64,000 nt of DNA from Pseudomonas sp. MF4836. GTDB lineage: Bacteria; Pseudomonadota; Gammaproteobacteria; Pseudomonadales; Pseudomonadaceae. The stretch covers positions 372,001 through 436,000 of the forward strand of contig NZ_MVOL01000001.1 in NCBI RefSeq assembly GCF_002018875.1. The letters run 5' to 3'. A program made the translations under genes and the position numbers. Under the pieces are notes generated by a model that was not told the DNA's origin, made no database searches, and saw only the letters and a list, made by a program, of their open reading frames with translations. The first letter of the stretch is position 1. Each line of letters opens with the position of its first letter. This document shows, in pieces, positions 1 through 7,235 of the stretch.

Positions 1-759
1 CTTGGCCCGGGCGGTGACCACGTACTGGCGGGTGATTTCGTTGAGGAATGAGTTCTTGGTGAGGATGGTCAGGGTGGCGAAACCGCCGATCACCAGGGAC
101 GTCACCGGCAGCACCAGGTGCCAGAAGTAGTCGGCGACCTTGCCCAGGGTGCTCAGCTGTTCGAAGTTGTCCGAGACCAGGCCACGCACCGGGAACCAGT
201 TCAGCGAGGTGCCGCCGGCGAACAGCACGATCAGGAACATGGCGAACAGGAACGCCGGCATCGCATAGCCGATGATGATCGCGGTGCTGCTCCAGATGTC
301 GAAATGGCTGCCGTGGTGCACCGCCTTGCGAATCCCCAGGGGAATCGACACCAGGTAGGTGATCAGGGTCGCCCAGAGGCCGAGGGAGATGGTCACCGGC
401 ATTTTTTCCAGGATCAGGTCAGTGACCGTGGCGCCACGGAAGAAGCTCTTGCCGAAATCCAGGTGCGCGTAGTTCTTGAGCATCAGCCACAGGCGTTCGT
501 GGGCCGGTTTGTCGAAGCCGTATTGCTTCTCGATGTCCTGGATCAGTTTCGGGTCGAGGCCGCGGCTGGCCCGGGAGCTGCCGCTGCTCATGTCGCCGGA
601 ACCGCCGACGCTGCCACCGCCGCCAATCCCCTGCATGCGCGCAATGGCCTGTTCCACTGGGCCGCCCGGCGCGGCCTGGATGATGACGAAATTCACCAGG
701 AGGATGATCAGCAGGGTCGGAATGATCAGCAGCAGGCGCCGCAGAATGTAGCCCAGCAT
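1..759 (-). CDS. yejB: Microcin C / oligopeptide ABC transporter permease YejB (partial, C-terminus outside window)
   Basis: Inner-membrane permease of a peptide importer of the YejABEF type, which takes up short peptides and microcin C in enterobacteria. The first 253 residues are visible; the rest lies beyond position 1. They begin with [11 protein letters not shown], a first membrane helix followed by the periplasmic stretch [15 protein letters not shown] and [18 protein letters not shown], which is typical of YejB, then further membrane helices. The start ATG shares one base with the stop of the upstream binding-protein gene (TGATG), so the two are translationally coupled. Family identification is firm; the actual substrate in this organism is inferred. 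Confidence 0.88.
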   Translation of the reverse strand, partial: MLGYILRRLLLIIPTLLIILLVNFVIIQAAPGGPVEQAIARMQGIGGGGSVGGSGDMSSGSSRASRGLDPKLIQDIEKQYGFDKPAHERLWLMLKNYAHLDFGKSFFRGATVTDLILEKMPVTISLGLWATLITYLVSIPLGIRKAVHHGSHFDIWSSTAIIIGYAMPAFLFAMFLIVLFAGGTSLNWFPVRGLVSDNFEQLSTLGKVADYFWHLVLPVTSLVIGGFATLTILTKNSFLNEITRQYVVTARAK

Positions 760-2627
760 CAGTGTCGCCCTCCGGATTTGCCACGGCGGATCAGCTCGGC
801 GGCCATCTGTTCATTGGTCAGTGCGGTGCTGCTGACTTCCCACCAGCTTTCGATGGCTTCGTCATTGCTGGCGGGCACTGCCGGGATGCCGAAGCGGTTC
901 CACCACACGGTGGAGGTTCCTGGCGGGTAGTAGTTGGGGATCCAGTAGTAGTTCCACTGCAGCACCCGATCCAGGGCATGGGCGTAGCGCAGCATCTCCG
1001 GCTGGCTGGTGGCTTTCACCAGGCCATTGACCAGGGTGTCGACGGCCGGATTCTTGAGCACCATGTAGTTGTTGGAGCCGGCGTCCTTGGCCGCTGCGGA
1101 GCCGAAATAGTTGAACAGCTCCATGCCCGGCGACGTGGTCACCGGGTAGCCGGTGACGATCATGTCGTAGTCACGGGCCATCAGGCGGTTGACGTATTGC
1201 GAAGGGTCGATGCGGCGGATGTTCAAGGTGATGCCGATCTGCGCCAGGTTGCGTTTGTAGGGCAGCAGCAGGCGTTCGATGGAGTTCTGGGTGATGAGGA
1301 AAGTGAAGCTCAGGGGCTCGCCGTCGGCGTTGACCAGGGTGTCGCCTTCGGCCTTCCACCCCGCCTGTTCGAGCAGGGCCAGGGCTTGCAGCTGCTTGTC
1401 GCGGATCACTCCGCTGCCATCGGTCTTGGGCGCCTCGAAGACCTGGGTGAAGACTTCATCGGGGATCTGCCCGCGTAGGGGCTCGAGGATTTTCAGTTCT
1501 TCGGCGTCCGGCAGGCTGCGGGCAGCGAGCGCGGTGTTGGAGAAGAAACTCTGCTGGCGGATGTACATGTTGCGCATCATCTGCCGGTTGCTCCATTCGT
1601 AGTCCCAGAGCATGGCCAGGGCCTGGCGTACGCGGCGGTCCTGGAACATCGGTTTATCCAGGTTGAACACATAGCCCTGGGCTATTTGTGGCGCCGATTT
1701 TGCGAGGTGGGCCTTTTGCAGGCGGCCGTCGCTCAGGGGCGGGCTTTCGTAGCCGACGGAATAGCCGGTGGCAGAGAATTCGCGGTTGTAGTCGTAGGCG
1801 CCGCCGCGCAGGACCTGGCGCGCGACGTCGATGTCGCCGAAGTATTCGACGCTGAAGCGGTCGAAATTGTACAGGCCGCGGCTCACCGGCAGGTCCTTGC
1901 CCCACCAGGCAGGGTTGCGGACGAAGGTGATGCTGCGCCCGGAGTCGACCTTGTCGACCCGATACGGACCGCTGCCCAGGGGCGCGTCATAGCCACCGCC
2001 GTTGGCGAAGTCGCGACTCTTCCACCAGTGTTCGGGGAACACCGGCAGGGTCGCGATATCCAGGGGCAGGGTGCGGTTTTCATTGCTCTTGAAGTCGAAA
2101 CGGATCACTCGCGGCGATTCCACTTCGACGTTTTTGACATCCTCGAACTGGGTGCGATAGCGCAGGCTGCCCTGGGTCATCAGCAGGTCGTAGCTGTAGC
2201 GCACGTCTTCGGCGGTGATCGGCGTGTTGTCGGCGAAGCGCGCCTTGGGGTTGAGGTAGAAACGCAGCCACAAGCCATCTTCGGCGCGCTCCATCTTCTC
2301 GGCCACCAGGCCATATACGGTGTAGGGCTCATCCAGCGAGCGCTGGGCCAAGGGCGAATAGACCATCCCGTCGAGCTGGGACACGCCAATGCCTTTGTCT
2401 ATATAAGGCAGGACATGGTCGAAACGGCCGATTTCCAGCGCCGAGCGGCGCATGCTGCCACCCTTGGGGGCTTGCGGATTGGCGTAGGCGAAGTGGCTGA
2501 AGCCTTCGGGGTACTTGGCCGGTTCGCCGTAGACGGTCAGGGCGTGTTGCGGTGCGGCACTGGCACCTGCGGCGCCCAGCATCAGCGTCAGGGCGGTGAA
2601 CATCACGGTGGGGAAAAACAGTCGCAT
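759..2627 (-). CDS. yejA: Extracellular solute-binding protein of the YejA type
   Basis: Periplasmic binding protein (622 aa) that would deliver peptides to the YejB-containing importer encoded immediately downstream. An open frame extends 30 codons further upstream, but the start at 2627 is preferred: it gives a clean Sec signal peptide ([19 protein letters not shown], cleaved near ASA-AP) and has a GTAAGG ribosome site about 7 bases upstream. The mature N-terminus contains [19 protein letters not shown], characteristic of YejA-like members of SBP family 5. The length fits the family. Many pseudomonads carry tandem copies of such proteins, so paralogue identity is not certain. Confidence 0.85.
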   Translation of the reverse strand: MRLFFPTVMFTALTLMLGAAGASAAPQHALTVYGEPAKYPEGFSHFAYANPQAPKGGSMRRSALEIGRFDHVLPYIDKGIGVSQLDGMVYSPLAQRSLDEPYTVYGLVAEKMERAEDGLWLRFYLNPKARFADNTPITAEDVRYSYDLLMTQGSLRYRTQFEDVKNVEVESPRVIRFDFKSNENRTLPLDIATLPVFPEHWWKSRDFANGGGYDAPLGSGPYRVDKVDSGRSITFVRNPAWWGKDLPVSRGLYNFDRFSVEYFGDIDVARQVLRGGAYDYNREFSATGYSVGYESPPLSDGRLQKAHLAKSAPQIAQGYVFNLDKPMFQDRRVRQALAMLWDYEWSNRQMMRNMYIRQQSFFSNTALAARSLPDAEELKILEPLRGQIPDEVFTQVFEAPKTDGSGVIRDKQLQALALLEQAGWKAEGDTLVNADGEPLSFTFLITQNSIERLLLPYKRNLAQIGITLNIRRIDPSQYVNRLMARDYDMIVTGYPVTTSPGMELFNYFGSAAAKDAGSNNYMVLKNPAVDTLVNGLVKATSQPEMLRYAHALDRVLQWNYYWIPNYYPPGTSTVWWNRFGIPAVPASNDEAIESWWEVSSTALTNEQMAAELIRRGKSGGRH

Positions 2628-2716
2628 TGTCAGCCTTACGAGCCGGGTGATCGAAGAGCATGATTTGTACGCTAGCGGCGCCTCGCTTGCCAGCCGCAAG
2701 CCATCTCCCAAACACA

Positions 2717-2740
2717 ACGGCCCACCAAAAGGCGGGCCGT
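2717..2740 (-). terminator. Hairpin after ppiC
   Basis: ACGGCCC and GGGCCGT arms around a short ACC-AAAA-GGC centre, located just beyond the stop of ppiC on its strand. The following bases (TTGTGTTTG) are only moderately T-rich, so termination strength is uncertain. Confidence 0.5.
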
Positions 2741-2763
2741 CATGGACACAAATCGCGACAGGA

Positions 2764-3045
2764 TCAGTCCTGGCGGCTGGTCACTTCCAGCAGGTGGTAA
2801 CCGAACTGGGTTTTCACCGGGCCTTGCACGACATTGATCGGGGCGCTGAACACCACGGTGTCGAATTCCTTGACCATCTGGCCAGGGCCGAACGAGCCCA
2901 GGTTGCCGCCATCACGGCTGGATGGGCAGGTGGAGTTCTTTTTCGCGACTTCGGCGAAGTCTGCGCCGGCTTCGATTTCGGATTTCAGTGCGTTGCACTT
3001 GGCTTCGTCGGCAACGAGGATGTGACGGGCAGTGGCTTTGGCCAT
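2764..3045 (-). CDS. ppiC: Parvulin-type peptidyl-prolyl cis-trans isomerase
   Basis: Cytoplasmic peptidyl-prolyl isomerase of 93 residues, the same length as E. coli PpiC, consisting only of the parvulin domain. Visible landmarks are ARHILV at residues 6-11, the NSTCPSSRDGGNLG segment near residue 40 containing the active-site region, and the C-terminal GPVKTQFGYHLLEV strand with the conserved histidine. No signal peptide is present. The start has a GGAGCAACTCCCC-type leader with GGAG close upstream. It stands alone between the yej genes and a repeat-bearing spacer. Confidence 0.92.
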   Translation of the reverse strand: MAKATARHILVADEAKCNALKSEIEAGADFAEVAKKNSTCPSSRDGGNLGSFGPGQMVKEFDTVVFSAPINVVQGPVKTQFGYHLLEVTSRQD

Positions 3046-3183
3046 GGGGAGTTGCTCCTTTCAAGAAAGTGGAGAGCCTACCGGATTCAGGTGGCTATTT
3101 CTCGTCAAAGTTCCTTCAACTCGTTACCGTCGCGACCGCTGGCCAACCCTTGCAGCCAATCGTTCCGGCAACGAAGACGCGAC

Positions 3184-3305
3184 CTGTAGCCACTGCCGAT
3201 AGGCTCGGGCCGCGTTCGGACGCTGTCCGGGACAGGCGCCGCATTAACCCGAGAGTATTGGGTTGTCTGTAAGGGCCAGCGCAACCTGGCGGCAGCGGCT
3301 ACGGT
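3184..3305. repeat. REP-like inverted pair in ppiC/DAHP synthase spacer
   Basis: GTAGCCACTGCC near 3187 and its inverted counterpart GGCAGCGGCTAC near 3291 bracket about 100 bases of GC-rich intergenic DNA. The pattern (CTGTAGCC-CTGCCG...) resembles the extragenic palindromic repeats scattered in fluorescent pseudomonad genomes. Called from the pattern only; copy number elsewhere cannot be seen here. Confidence 0.5.
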
Positions 3306-3327
3306 GCTGTCGCCGCTGCGCGGGCTG

Positions 3328-4407
3328 TCAGGCGGACGCCGGCAGCGTCCGCAATTGTTGCGCGGCGTTGCGCAGCAAGTCTTCGGTGGCGTCCCAGCCC
3401 AGGCAGCCGTCGGTCACCGATACGCCGTAGCGCATCGAGGGGCTCAGGGGCTGGCAGCCTTCGAACAGGTGGCTCTCCAGCATCACCCCGACCAGCGAGC
3501 GGTCGCCATGCAGGCGCTGTTGCAGCACATCATTGAACACTGCCGGTTGGCGCAGCGGGTCTTTGCCGCTGTTGGCGTGGCTGCAATCGACCATGATCCG
3601 CGCCGGGATCTTCAACTTCTGCAGCTCGTGCTGCACCTGGGTCACATGCGCGCGGTCGTAGTTCGGCCCGCGGTGGCCGCCGCGCAGCACCAGGTGGGTG
3701 TCCGGGTTGCCTGGGGTCTGGATGATGGCCGGGTGGCCCTGGCTGTCGACACCGAAATGGCGATGGGGGTGCGCCGCTGATCGCATGGCGTCGCAGGCGA
3801 TGCCGACCCCGCCGTCGGTGCCATTCTTGAAGCCCACCGGCATTGCCAGGCCGCTGGCCATCTCGCGGTGGATCTGCGATTCGGTGGTGCGTGCGCCAAT
3901 CGCCACCCAGCTCAGCAGATCATCGAAGTAGCCGGCAGCCATCGGTTGCAACAGTTCGGTGGCAATCGGCAGGCCCAGCTCGAGCATCTGCCGCATCAGC
4001 TCGCGGGACAGGGTCAGGCCGCCGGCCATGTCGTCGCTGCCGTTCAAGTGCGGGTCGTAGGCCAGGCCTTTCCAGCCGACCGTGGTTCGGGGTTTTTCGA
4101 CGTAGGCACGCATCACCAGCAGCAGGTCGTCGCTGACTTCGGCTGCCAGGCGGGCCAGATGGGTGGCGTATTCAATAGCGGACTGTGGGTCATGGATCGA
4201 GCAGGGCCCGACGACTACCAGCAAACGGGAGTCTTCACCGTTGAGAATGTTGCGCACCGCTTGGCGATGGGTGGCGACTTGCTGTTGCAAGGCAGCGCTG
4301 AGGGGCAGTTGCTGCTTGAGGGCAAGCGAGCTGGGCAGGCGCTGGGTCAGGGCTTCGTTGGCAGAAGACAGGGTGGACAGCGGCAGGGCAGAGACGGACG
4401 AGTTCAT
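3328..4407 (-). CDS. 3-deoxy-7-phosphoheptulonate (DAHP) synthase, class I (AroG type)
   Basis: Cytoplasmic enzyme condensing phosphoenolpyruvate and erythrose 4-phosphate, the first step of aromatic amino-acid synthesis. The 359-residue product has the AroF/G/H signatures VVGPCSIHD (PEP and metal site), RAYVEKPRTTVGWKGL, GARTTESQ, GFKNGTDG, LRGG and the metal-binding DCSHANS. The ATG at 4407 is chosen over an upstream in-frame start because AGGAAG lies 8 bases before it and the longer version would overlap a leader peptide. Expression is probably controlled by transcription attenuation through the leader described at 4652-4873. The allosteric class (Phe, Tyr or Trp sensitive) cannot be assigned from sequence alone. 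Confidence 0.93.
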   Translation of the reverse strand: MNSSVSALPLSTLSSANEALTQRLPSSLALKQQLPLSAALQQQVATHRQAVRNILNGEDSRLLVVVGPCSIHDPQSAIEYATHLARLAAEVSDDLLLVMRAYVEKPRTTVGWKGLAYDPHLNGSDDMAGGLTLSRELMRQMLELGLPIATELLQPMAAGYFDDLLSWVAIGARTTESQIHREMASGLAMPVGFKNGTDGGVGIACDAMRSAAHPHRHFGVDSQGHPAIIQTPGNPDTHLVLRGGHRGPNYDRAHVTQVQHELQKLKIPARIMVDCSHANSGKDPLRQPAVFNDVLQQRLHGDRSLVGVMLESHLFEGCQPLSPSMRYGVSVTDGCLGWDATEDLLRNAAQQLRTLPASA

Positions 4408-4454
4408 GTTCAAGGCTTCCTGGGCAGGCGGCGGGACGGTTCCCGCGCGCGGCC

Positions 4455-4604
4455 CTACTGGGGTGTTCGACAATTGGCCGGATTGGCGATTGATGTTGGG
4501 TTGCCACCAGTCGGTGACCGATCGGAGGCGGCAGGCTGTCCCGAACGGAGGTTGCTAAATCGCCAGGCGAAGGATGGGTAACGGTAATAAGTGGCGTAGT
4601 TCAT
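4455..4604 (-). CDS. Aromatic-rich leader peptide 2 upstream of DAHP synthase
   Basis: A 49-codon reading frame not listed among long ORFs. Its N-terminus reads MNYATYYRYPSFAWRF: four Tyr, two Phe and one Trp within 16 residues. A GAGGA ribosome site sits 8-9 bases before the ATG. It lies between the leader terminator and the DAHP synthase and ends 47 bases before that gene. A GC hairpin without a T-run (4431-4446) sits between its stop and the structural gene, so it may act on translation or as a second sensing step. Aromatic density and placement support a regulatory leader; function is inferred. Confidence 0.6.
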   Translation of the reverse strand: MNYATYYRYPSFAWRFSNLRSGQPAASDRSPTGGNPTSIANPANCRTPQ

Positions 4605-4651
4605 GGGTCAATCCTCAGTAAGTTCGGTGTGTTGCTAAAAATGTGCAGCCC

Positions 4652-4690
4652 TAAAAAAACAAAACCCCCGGTCGGGAAGCCGACCGGGGG
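4652..4690 (-). terminator. Attenuator terminator upstream of DAHP synthase
   Basis: A perfect 11-bp stem (CCCCCGGTCGG / CCGACCGGGGG, loop GAAG) followed on the minus strand by TTTTGTTTTTTT. It lies between leader peptide 1 and the structural gene, and no upstream gene reads into it on this strand, so it is positioned as a regulated leader terminator rather than an end-of-gene terminator. Confidence 0.85.
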
Positions 4691-4738
4691 TGAGAAGTTC
4701 TCTGGTGGGCGACCCGTGAAGTGGGCGCCGTTTGGGTA

Positions 4739-4873
4739 TCAGGCGCGCCAGTGGCTAAACCAATACCCAAAATAAAAGCTTGCCGGAGCGCAGACGTTGT
4801 TCACCCGGGCAGCCGCCACCGAGCGCGAGGCGCTGGCAGTGTGACGATGCGTGGAAGGGATGAGGGGCAACAT
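4739..4873 (-). CDS. Aromatic-rich leader peptide 1 (attenuator control peptide)
   Basis: A 44-residue frame starting ATG with GGAGAAACAGC before it. The C-terminal end reads SFYFGYWFSHWRA: three Phe, two Tyr and two Trp in 13 residues just before the stop. Such clustering is the hallmark of attenuator leader peptides, where ribosome stalling at scarce charged tRNA selects an antiterminator. TTGGGTATTG overlapping the aromatic codons can pair with GATACCCAAA just after the stop, a plausible pause hairpin, and the strong terminator follows about 50 bases downstream. Seen directly: peptide, pairing and terminator. Inferred: control of the DAHP synthase by aromatic amino-acid supply. Confidence 0.75.
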   Translation of the reverse strand: MLPLIPSTHRHTASASRSVAAARVNNVCAPASFYFGYWFSHWRA

Positions 4874-4897
4874 GCTGTTTCTCCGTGAAGTGGGGCG

Positions 4898-4927
4898 AGC
4901 TTACTTGAGGCGGGGGTTGCGATTCAA
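4898..4927 (-). promoter_or_regulatory. Candidate sigma70 promoter for the leader-DAHP synthase transcript
   Basis: On the minus strand, TTGAAT is followed after 18 bases by TAAGCT, placing the transcript start roughly 15-20 bases before leader peptide 1. The match to consensus is moderate. Confidence 0.35.
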
Positions 4928-5032
4928 TCACTAATTTCTATGGCGATTGAGGCCGGGATCTATGGATTAAGCCACCGGAAGTTTTATGACACACTCGCCG
5001 CTCGCGAGCGTTGCCGCCCTTCAGGATCATTC

Positions 5033-5299
5033 ATGCCGACACTGACCATTGCTGCTGCCCAATCGATTTCCGTGGTAGGCGACCTGCCTGGCAATATCGC
5101 TCGGCACCTCGACTTTATGGCCGCGGCCGCCGAGCAGGGCGTGAAATTGCTGGTGTTCCCCGAGTTGTCATTGACGGGTTATGAGCCTGAGCGGGCGGCC
5201 GATCTTGCCGCAGCACGCGGTGTCGGCGAACAGTTGGTGATCGCCCGGCGCACGGACCAGGTCTGGAGCGGGCGTATCGTGGGCGTCGTGTGCTCTTGA
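5033..5299 (+). pseudogene. Internally deleted carbon-nitrogen hydrolase (nitrilase superfamily) relic
   Basis: The N-terminus is a typical nitrilase-superfamily start: LTIAAAQSISVVGDLPGNIARH, then LLVFPELSLTGYEP carrying the catalytic Glu. After about residue 62 the frame passes directly into VGEQLVIARRTDQVWSGRIV, which looks like the extreme C-terminal strand of the same family. Full-length members run about 260-300 residues and have Lys and Cys catalytic residues in the missing middle; this frame has 88. The simplest reading is an in-frame deletion of about 180-200 codons that removed the Lys and Cys. The ATG at 5033 is chosen because homology starts there. Confidence 0.72.
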
Positions 5300-5739
5300 G
5301 CGGATTCGAACTGCGCCCGGCCAGCGCGGCGGACCTGGCGTTCGCCCGCGACCTCACCCGCGAAACAATGCTTGGCTATCACATTCGCCACGACCTGCTG
5401 TGGCTGGATCAGGCGTTCGACGTCGCCTGGGTCGGACGGGAGAATTGGCTGATCTGCCGTGGTGCCGAGCGCTTGGGTTTTGTCAGCCTGAGCCGTGATC
5501 TCAAGGCGCTCTATATTCGCGAACTGCACGTGCAGGCCAGTCGCCGAGGGCAGGGCGCCGGCGCCTGGACAATCGAACAGATGCTGGCGAAGGCACGCCA
5601 TGAACGGCGCGGCCTGTTGCGCTTGACCGTGTTCAAGGACAACCCGGCCCAGGGGCTCTATCGGCGGATGGGGCTTGAGGTGGTGGGCGAAGACGAGTGT
5701 TTTCTACGGATGGAGCGGCACTGTGTCGCACCTGGGTAG
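5290..5739 (+). CDS. GNAT-family N-acetyltransferase
   Basis: A single GNAT domain of about 147-149 residues, transferring an acetyl group from acetyl-CoA to an unknown amine. The acetyl-CoA binding motif is visible as VQASRRGQGAGAWTIEQML (the R/Q-x-x-G-x-G/A loop), after the strand LKALYIRELHV, and the C-terminal half has the family motif DNPAQGLYRRMGLEVVGED. It starts GTG at 5290 (or TTG at 5296), overlapping the end of the nitrilase relic, so the two were probably an operon before the deletion. The substrate is unknown. Confidence 0.82.
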   Translation: MLLSGFELRPASAADLAFARDLTRETMLGYHIRHDLLWLDQAFDVAWVGRENWLICRGAERLGFVSLSRDLKALYIRELHVQASRRGQGAGAWTIEQMLAKARHERRGLLRLTVFKDNPAQGLYRRMGLEVVGEDECFLRMERHCVAPG

Positions 5740-5762
5740 GCGGGGCTGCTTCCGATTGGCTG

Positions 5763-5999
5763 TCACGGTTCGACGGTAGGGAGTTGAGCGGGTATTTCGT
5801 CCGCCAGAATGATTCCGTCCTTCATGCCCAGCAGCACCGCGACTTTATGCGCTTCTCCGCGCCGACCTTTTTTGCGTCCGGCCAGCACCTGATAGGTGGT
5901 CGCTGGATCGACACCGTGTTCACGTGCGAACTGTTGTACGGATTTACCTTGGTGTTCTAGCCAGGCCTTGGCTTGTGCGGCAGTGCGGATACCGGGCAT
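5763..5999 (-). CDS. Small HTH DNA-binding protein
   Basis: A 78-residue protein with a helix-turn-helix built from TAAQAKAWLEHQGKSVQQFA and REHGVDPATTYQVLAGRKKG, the pattern of small lambda-repressor-like or phage-associated DNA-binding proteins in Pseudomonas. It is divergent from the XRE regulator at 6063, and its start codon abuts three GTTCAA repeats. It is probably an autoregulated partner of that regulator. Target genes cannot be told from the window. Confidence 0.65.
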   Translation of the reverse strand: MPGIRTAAQAKAWLEHQGKSVQQFAREHGVDPATTYQVLAGRKKGRRGEAHKVAVLLGMKDGIILADEIPAQLPTVEP

Positions 6000-6000
6000 A

Positions 6001-6057
6001 GTTCAAAACCGTTCAAATTTGTTCAATGCGTGAAGAGTGTAACACCCCTAGGGGTGT
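6001..6057. promoter_or_regulatory. Operator region: three 10-bp-phased GTTCAA repeats and a 16-bp palindrome
   Basis: GTTCAA occurs at 6001, 6011 and 6021, exactly one helical turn apart. A perfect palindrome ACACCCCTAGGGGTGT fills 6042-6057, six bases before the first candidate start of the XRE gene. Both lie between two divergent DNA-binding-protein genes, which makes them likely operators for one or both. Confidence 0.65.
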
Positions 6058-6062
6058 ATAAA

Positions 6063-6446
6063 ATGGGATCATACATCCAAATGAGTGGAATCGGTTCGCG
6101 GTTACGACGGGAGCGAGAGCGCCTGGGCATGTCGCAGAAAGTTTTTGGTGAAATAGGTGGCGTTGAAGCCAACGCGCAAGGCAAGTACGAGAGCGGTGAC
6201 CGTGCGCCCAAGGCGGATTATCTGTCACGGGTCGCCGCCCAGGGGGTGGATGTGCTGTATGTGTTGACCGGCAGCCGCATTCCGGTCCATGTCGGTCATC
6301 TGAGCCAGACCGAGGAGAAGGTGCTGGACAGCTACAGAGCGTTGTTCAAGGAGGATCAGGATGCTATCCGGCGCCTGACCATGACCCTCGCAGAGCTCTC
6401 TGCTTCCAGCGTGTCGCGCAGAAAGGTGGGGGTGCGCGAAACCTGA
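6063..6446 (+). CDS. XRE-family transcriptional regulator
   Basis: Cytoplasmic repressor-like protein of 127 residues (or 121 from the ATG at 6081). The N-terminal XRE helix-turn-helix reads GSRLRRERERLGMSQ, KVFGEIGGVEANAQGKYESG and VDVLYVLTG, the standard Cro/CI-like layout, followed by a short helical tail rich in charged residues that is likely for dimerisation. There is no peptidase domain, so it is not a LexA/CI-type self-cleaving repressor. It sits between a divergent HTH gene and gacA, with a palindrome immediately before its start. Targets are unknown. Confidence 0.85.
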   Translation: MGSYIQMSGIGSRLRRERERLGMSQKVFGEIGGVEANAQGKYESGDRAPKADYLSRVAAQGVDVLYVLTGSRIPVHVGHLSQTEEKVLDSYRALFKEDQDAIRRLTMTLAELSASSVSRRKVGVRET

Positions 6447-6591
6447 GAACCAAGCATTTACTCAGGGATAACTCGGTAATCGCTGATTATTGTGAATAGA
6501 TGCTCTTTATGTCGCGCTGCCATTAGGTCTGGGCGCTGCTTTTTTGCTAAGGTGTCCGGCAACCTATAAGACCATTTCGCGAGGTGTCTGC

Positions 6592-7233
6592 TTGATTAGG
6601 GTGCTAGTAGTCGATGACCATGATCTCGTTCGTACAGGCATTACACGAATGCTGGCTGACATCGATGGCCTGCAAGTAGTCGGACAGGCCGAGTCGGGAG
6701 AGGAATCCCTGCTCAAGGCTCGGGAGCTGAAACCCGATGTAGTCCTGATGGACGTCAAGATGCCCGGTATCGGTGGTCTTGAAGCGACGCGCAAATTGCT
6801 GCGCAGCCATCCTGACATCAAAGTCGTGGCCGTCACGGTCTGTGAAGAAGACCCGTTCCCGACCCGCTTGTTGCAAGCCGGTGCGGCCGGGTACCTGACC
6901 AAGGGCGCTGGCCTCAACGAAATGGTCCAGGCGATCCGCCTGGTGTTTGCCGGCCAGCGCTACATCAGCCCGCAGATCGCCCAGCAACTGGTGTTCAAGT
7001 CATTCCAGCCTTCCAGTGATTCGCCGTTCGACGCCTTGTCCGAGCGTGAGATCCAGATCGCGCTGATGATTGTCGGCTGCCAGAAAGTGCAGATCATCTC
7101 CGACAAGCTGTGCCTGTCGCCGAAAACCGTGAACACCTACCGTTACCGTATTTTCGAGAAGCTCTCGATCAGCAGTGATGTCGAGTTGACGTTGCTCGCG
7201 GTTCGCCACGGCATGGTCGATGCCAGCGCCTGA
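6592..7233 (+). CDS. gacA: Response regulator GacA
   Basis: Response regulator of the GacS/GacA system, which activates the Rsm small RNAs and thereby secondary metabolism and biocontrol traits. The 213-residue product has an N-terminal receiver with acidic pocket DD at 8-9, phospho-acceptor Asp54 (VVLMDVK) and a C-terminal LuxR-type HTH ([31 protein letters not shown]). The start is TTG: this gives [11 protein letters not shown], matches the known GacA length, and has GAGGTG five bases upstream; no ATG fits. It ends two bases before uvrC, the arrangement typical of pseudomonads. Confidence 0.98.
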   Translation: MIRVLVVDDHDLVRTGITRMLADIDGLQVVGQAESGEESLLKARELKPDVVLMDVKMPGIGGLEATRKLLRSHPDIKVVAVTVCEEDPFPTRLLQAGAAGYLTKGAGLNEMVQAIRLVFAGQRYISPQIAQQLVFKSFQPSSDSPFDALSEREIQIALMIVGCQKVQIISDKLCLSPKTVNTYRYRIFEKLSISSDVELTLLAVRHGMVDASA

Positions 7234-7235
7234 TA

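Noticed and set aside
5763-6446. Prophage remnant around the two HTH genes
   Set aside because: No integrase, structural or lysis genes and no attachment repeats nearby; only the regulator pair is present.
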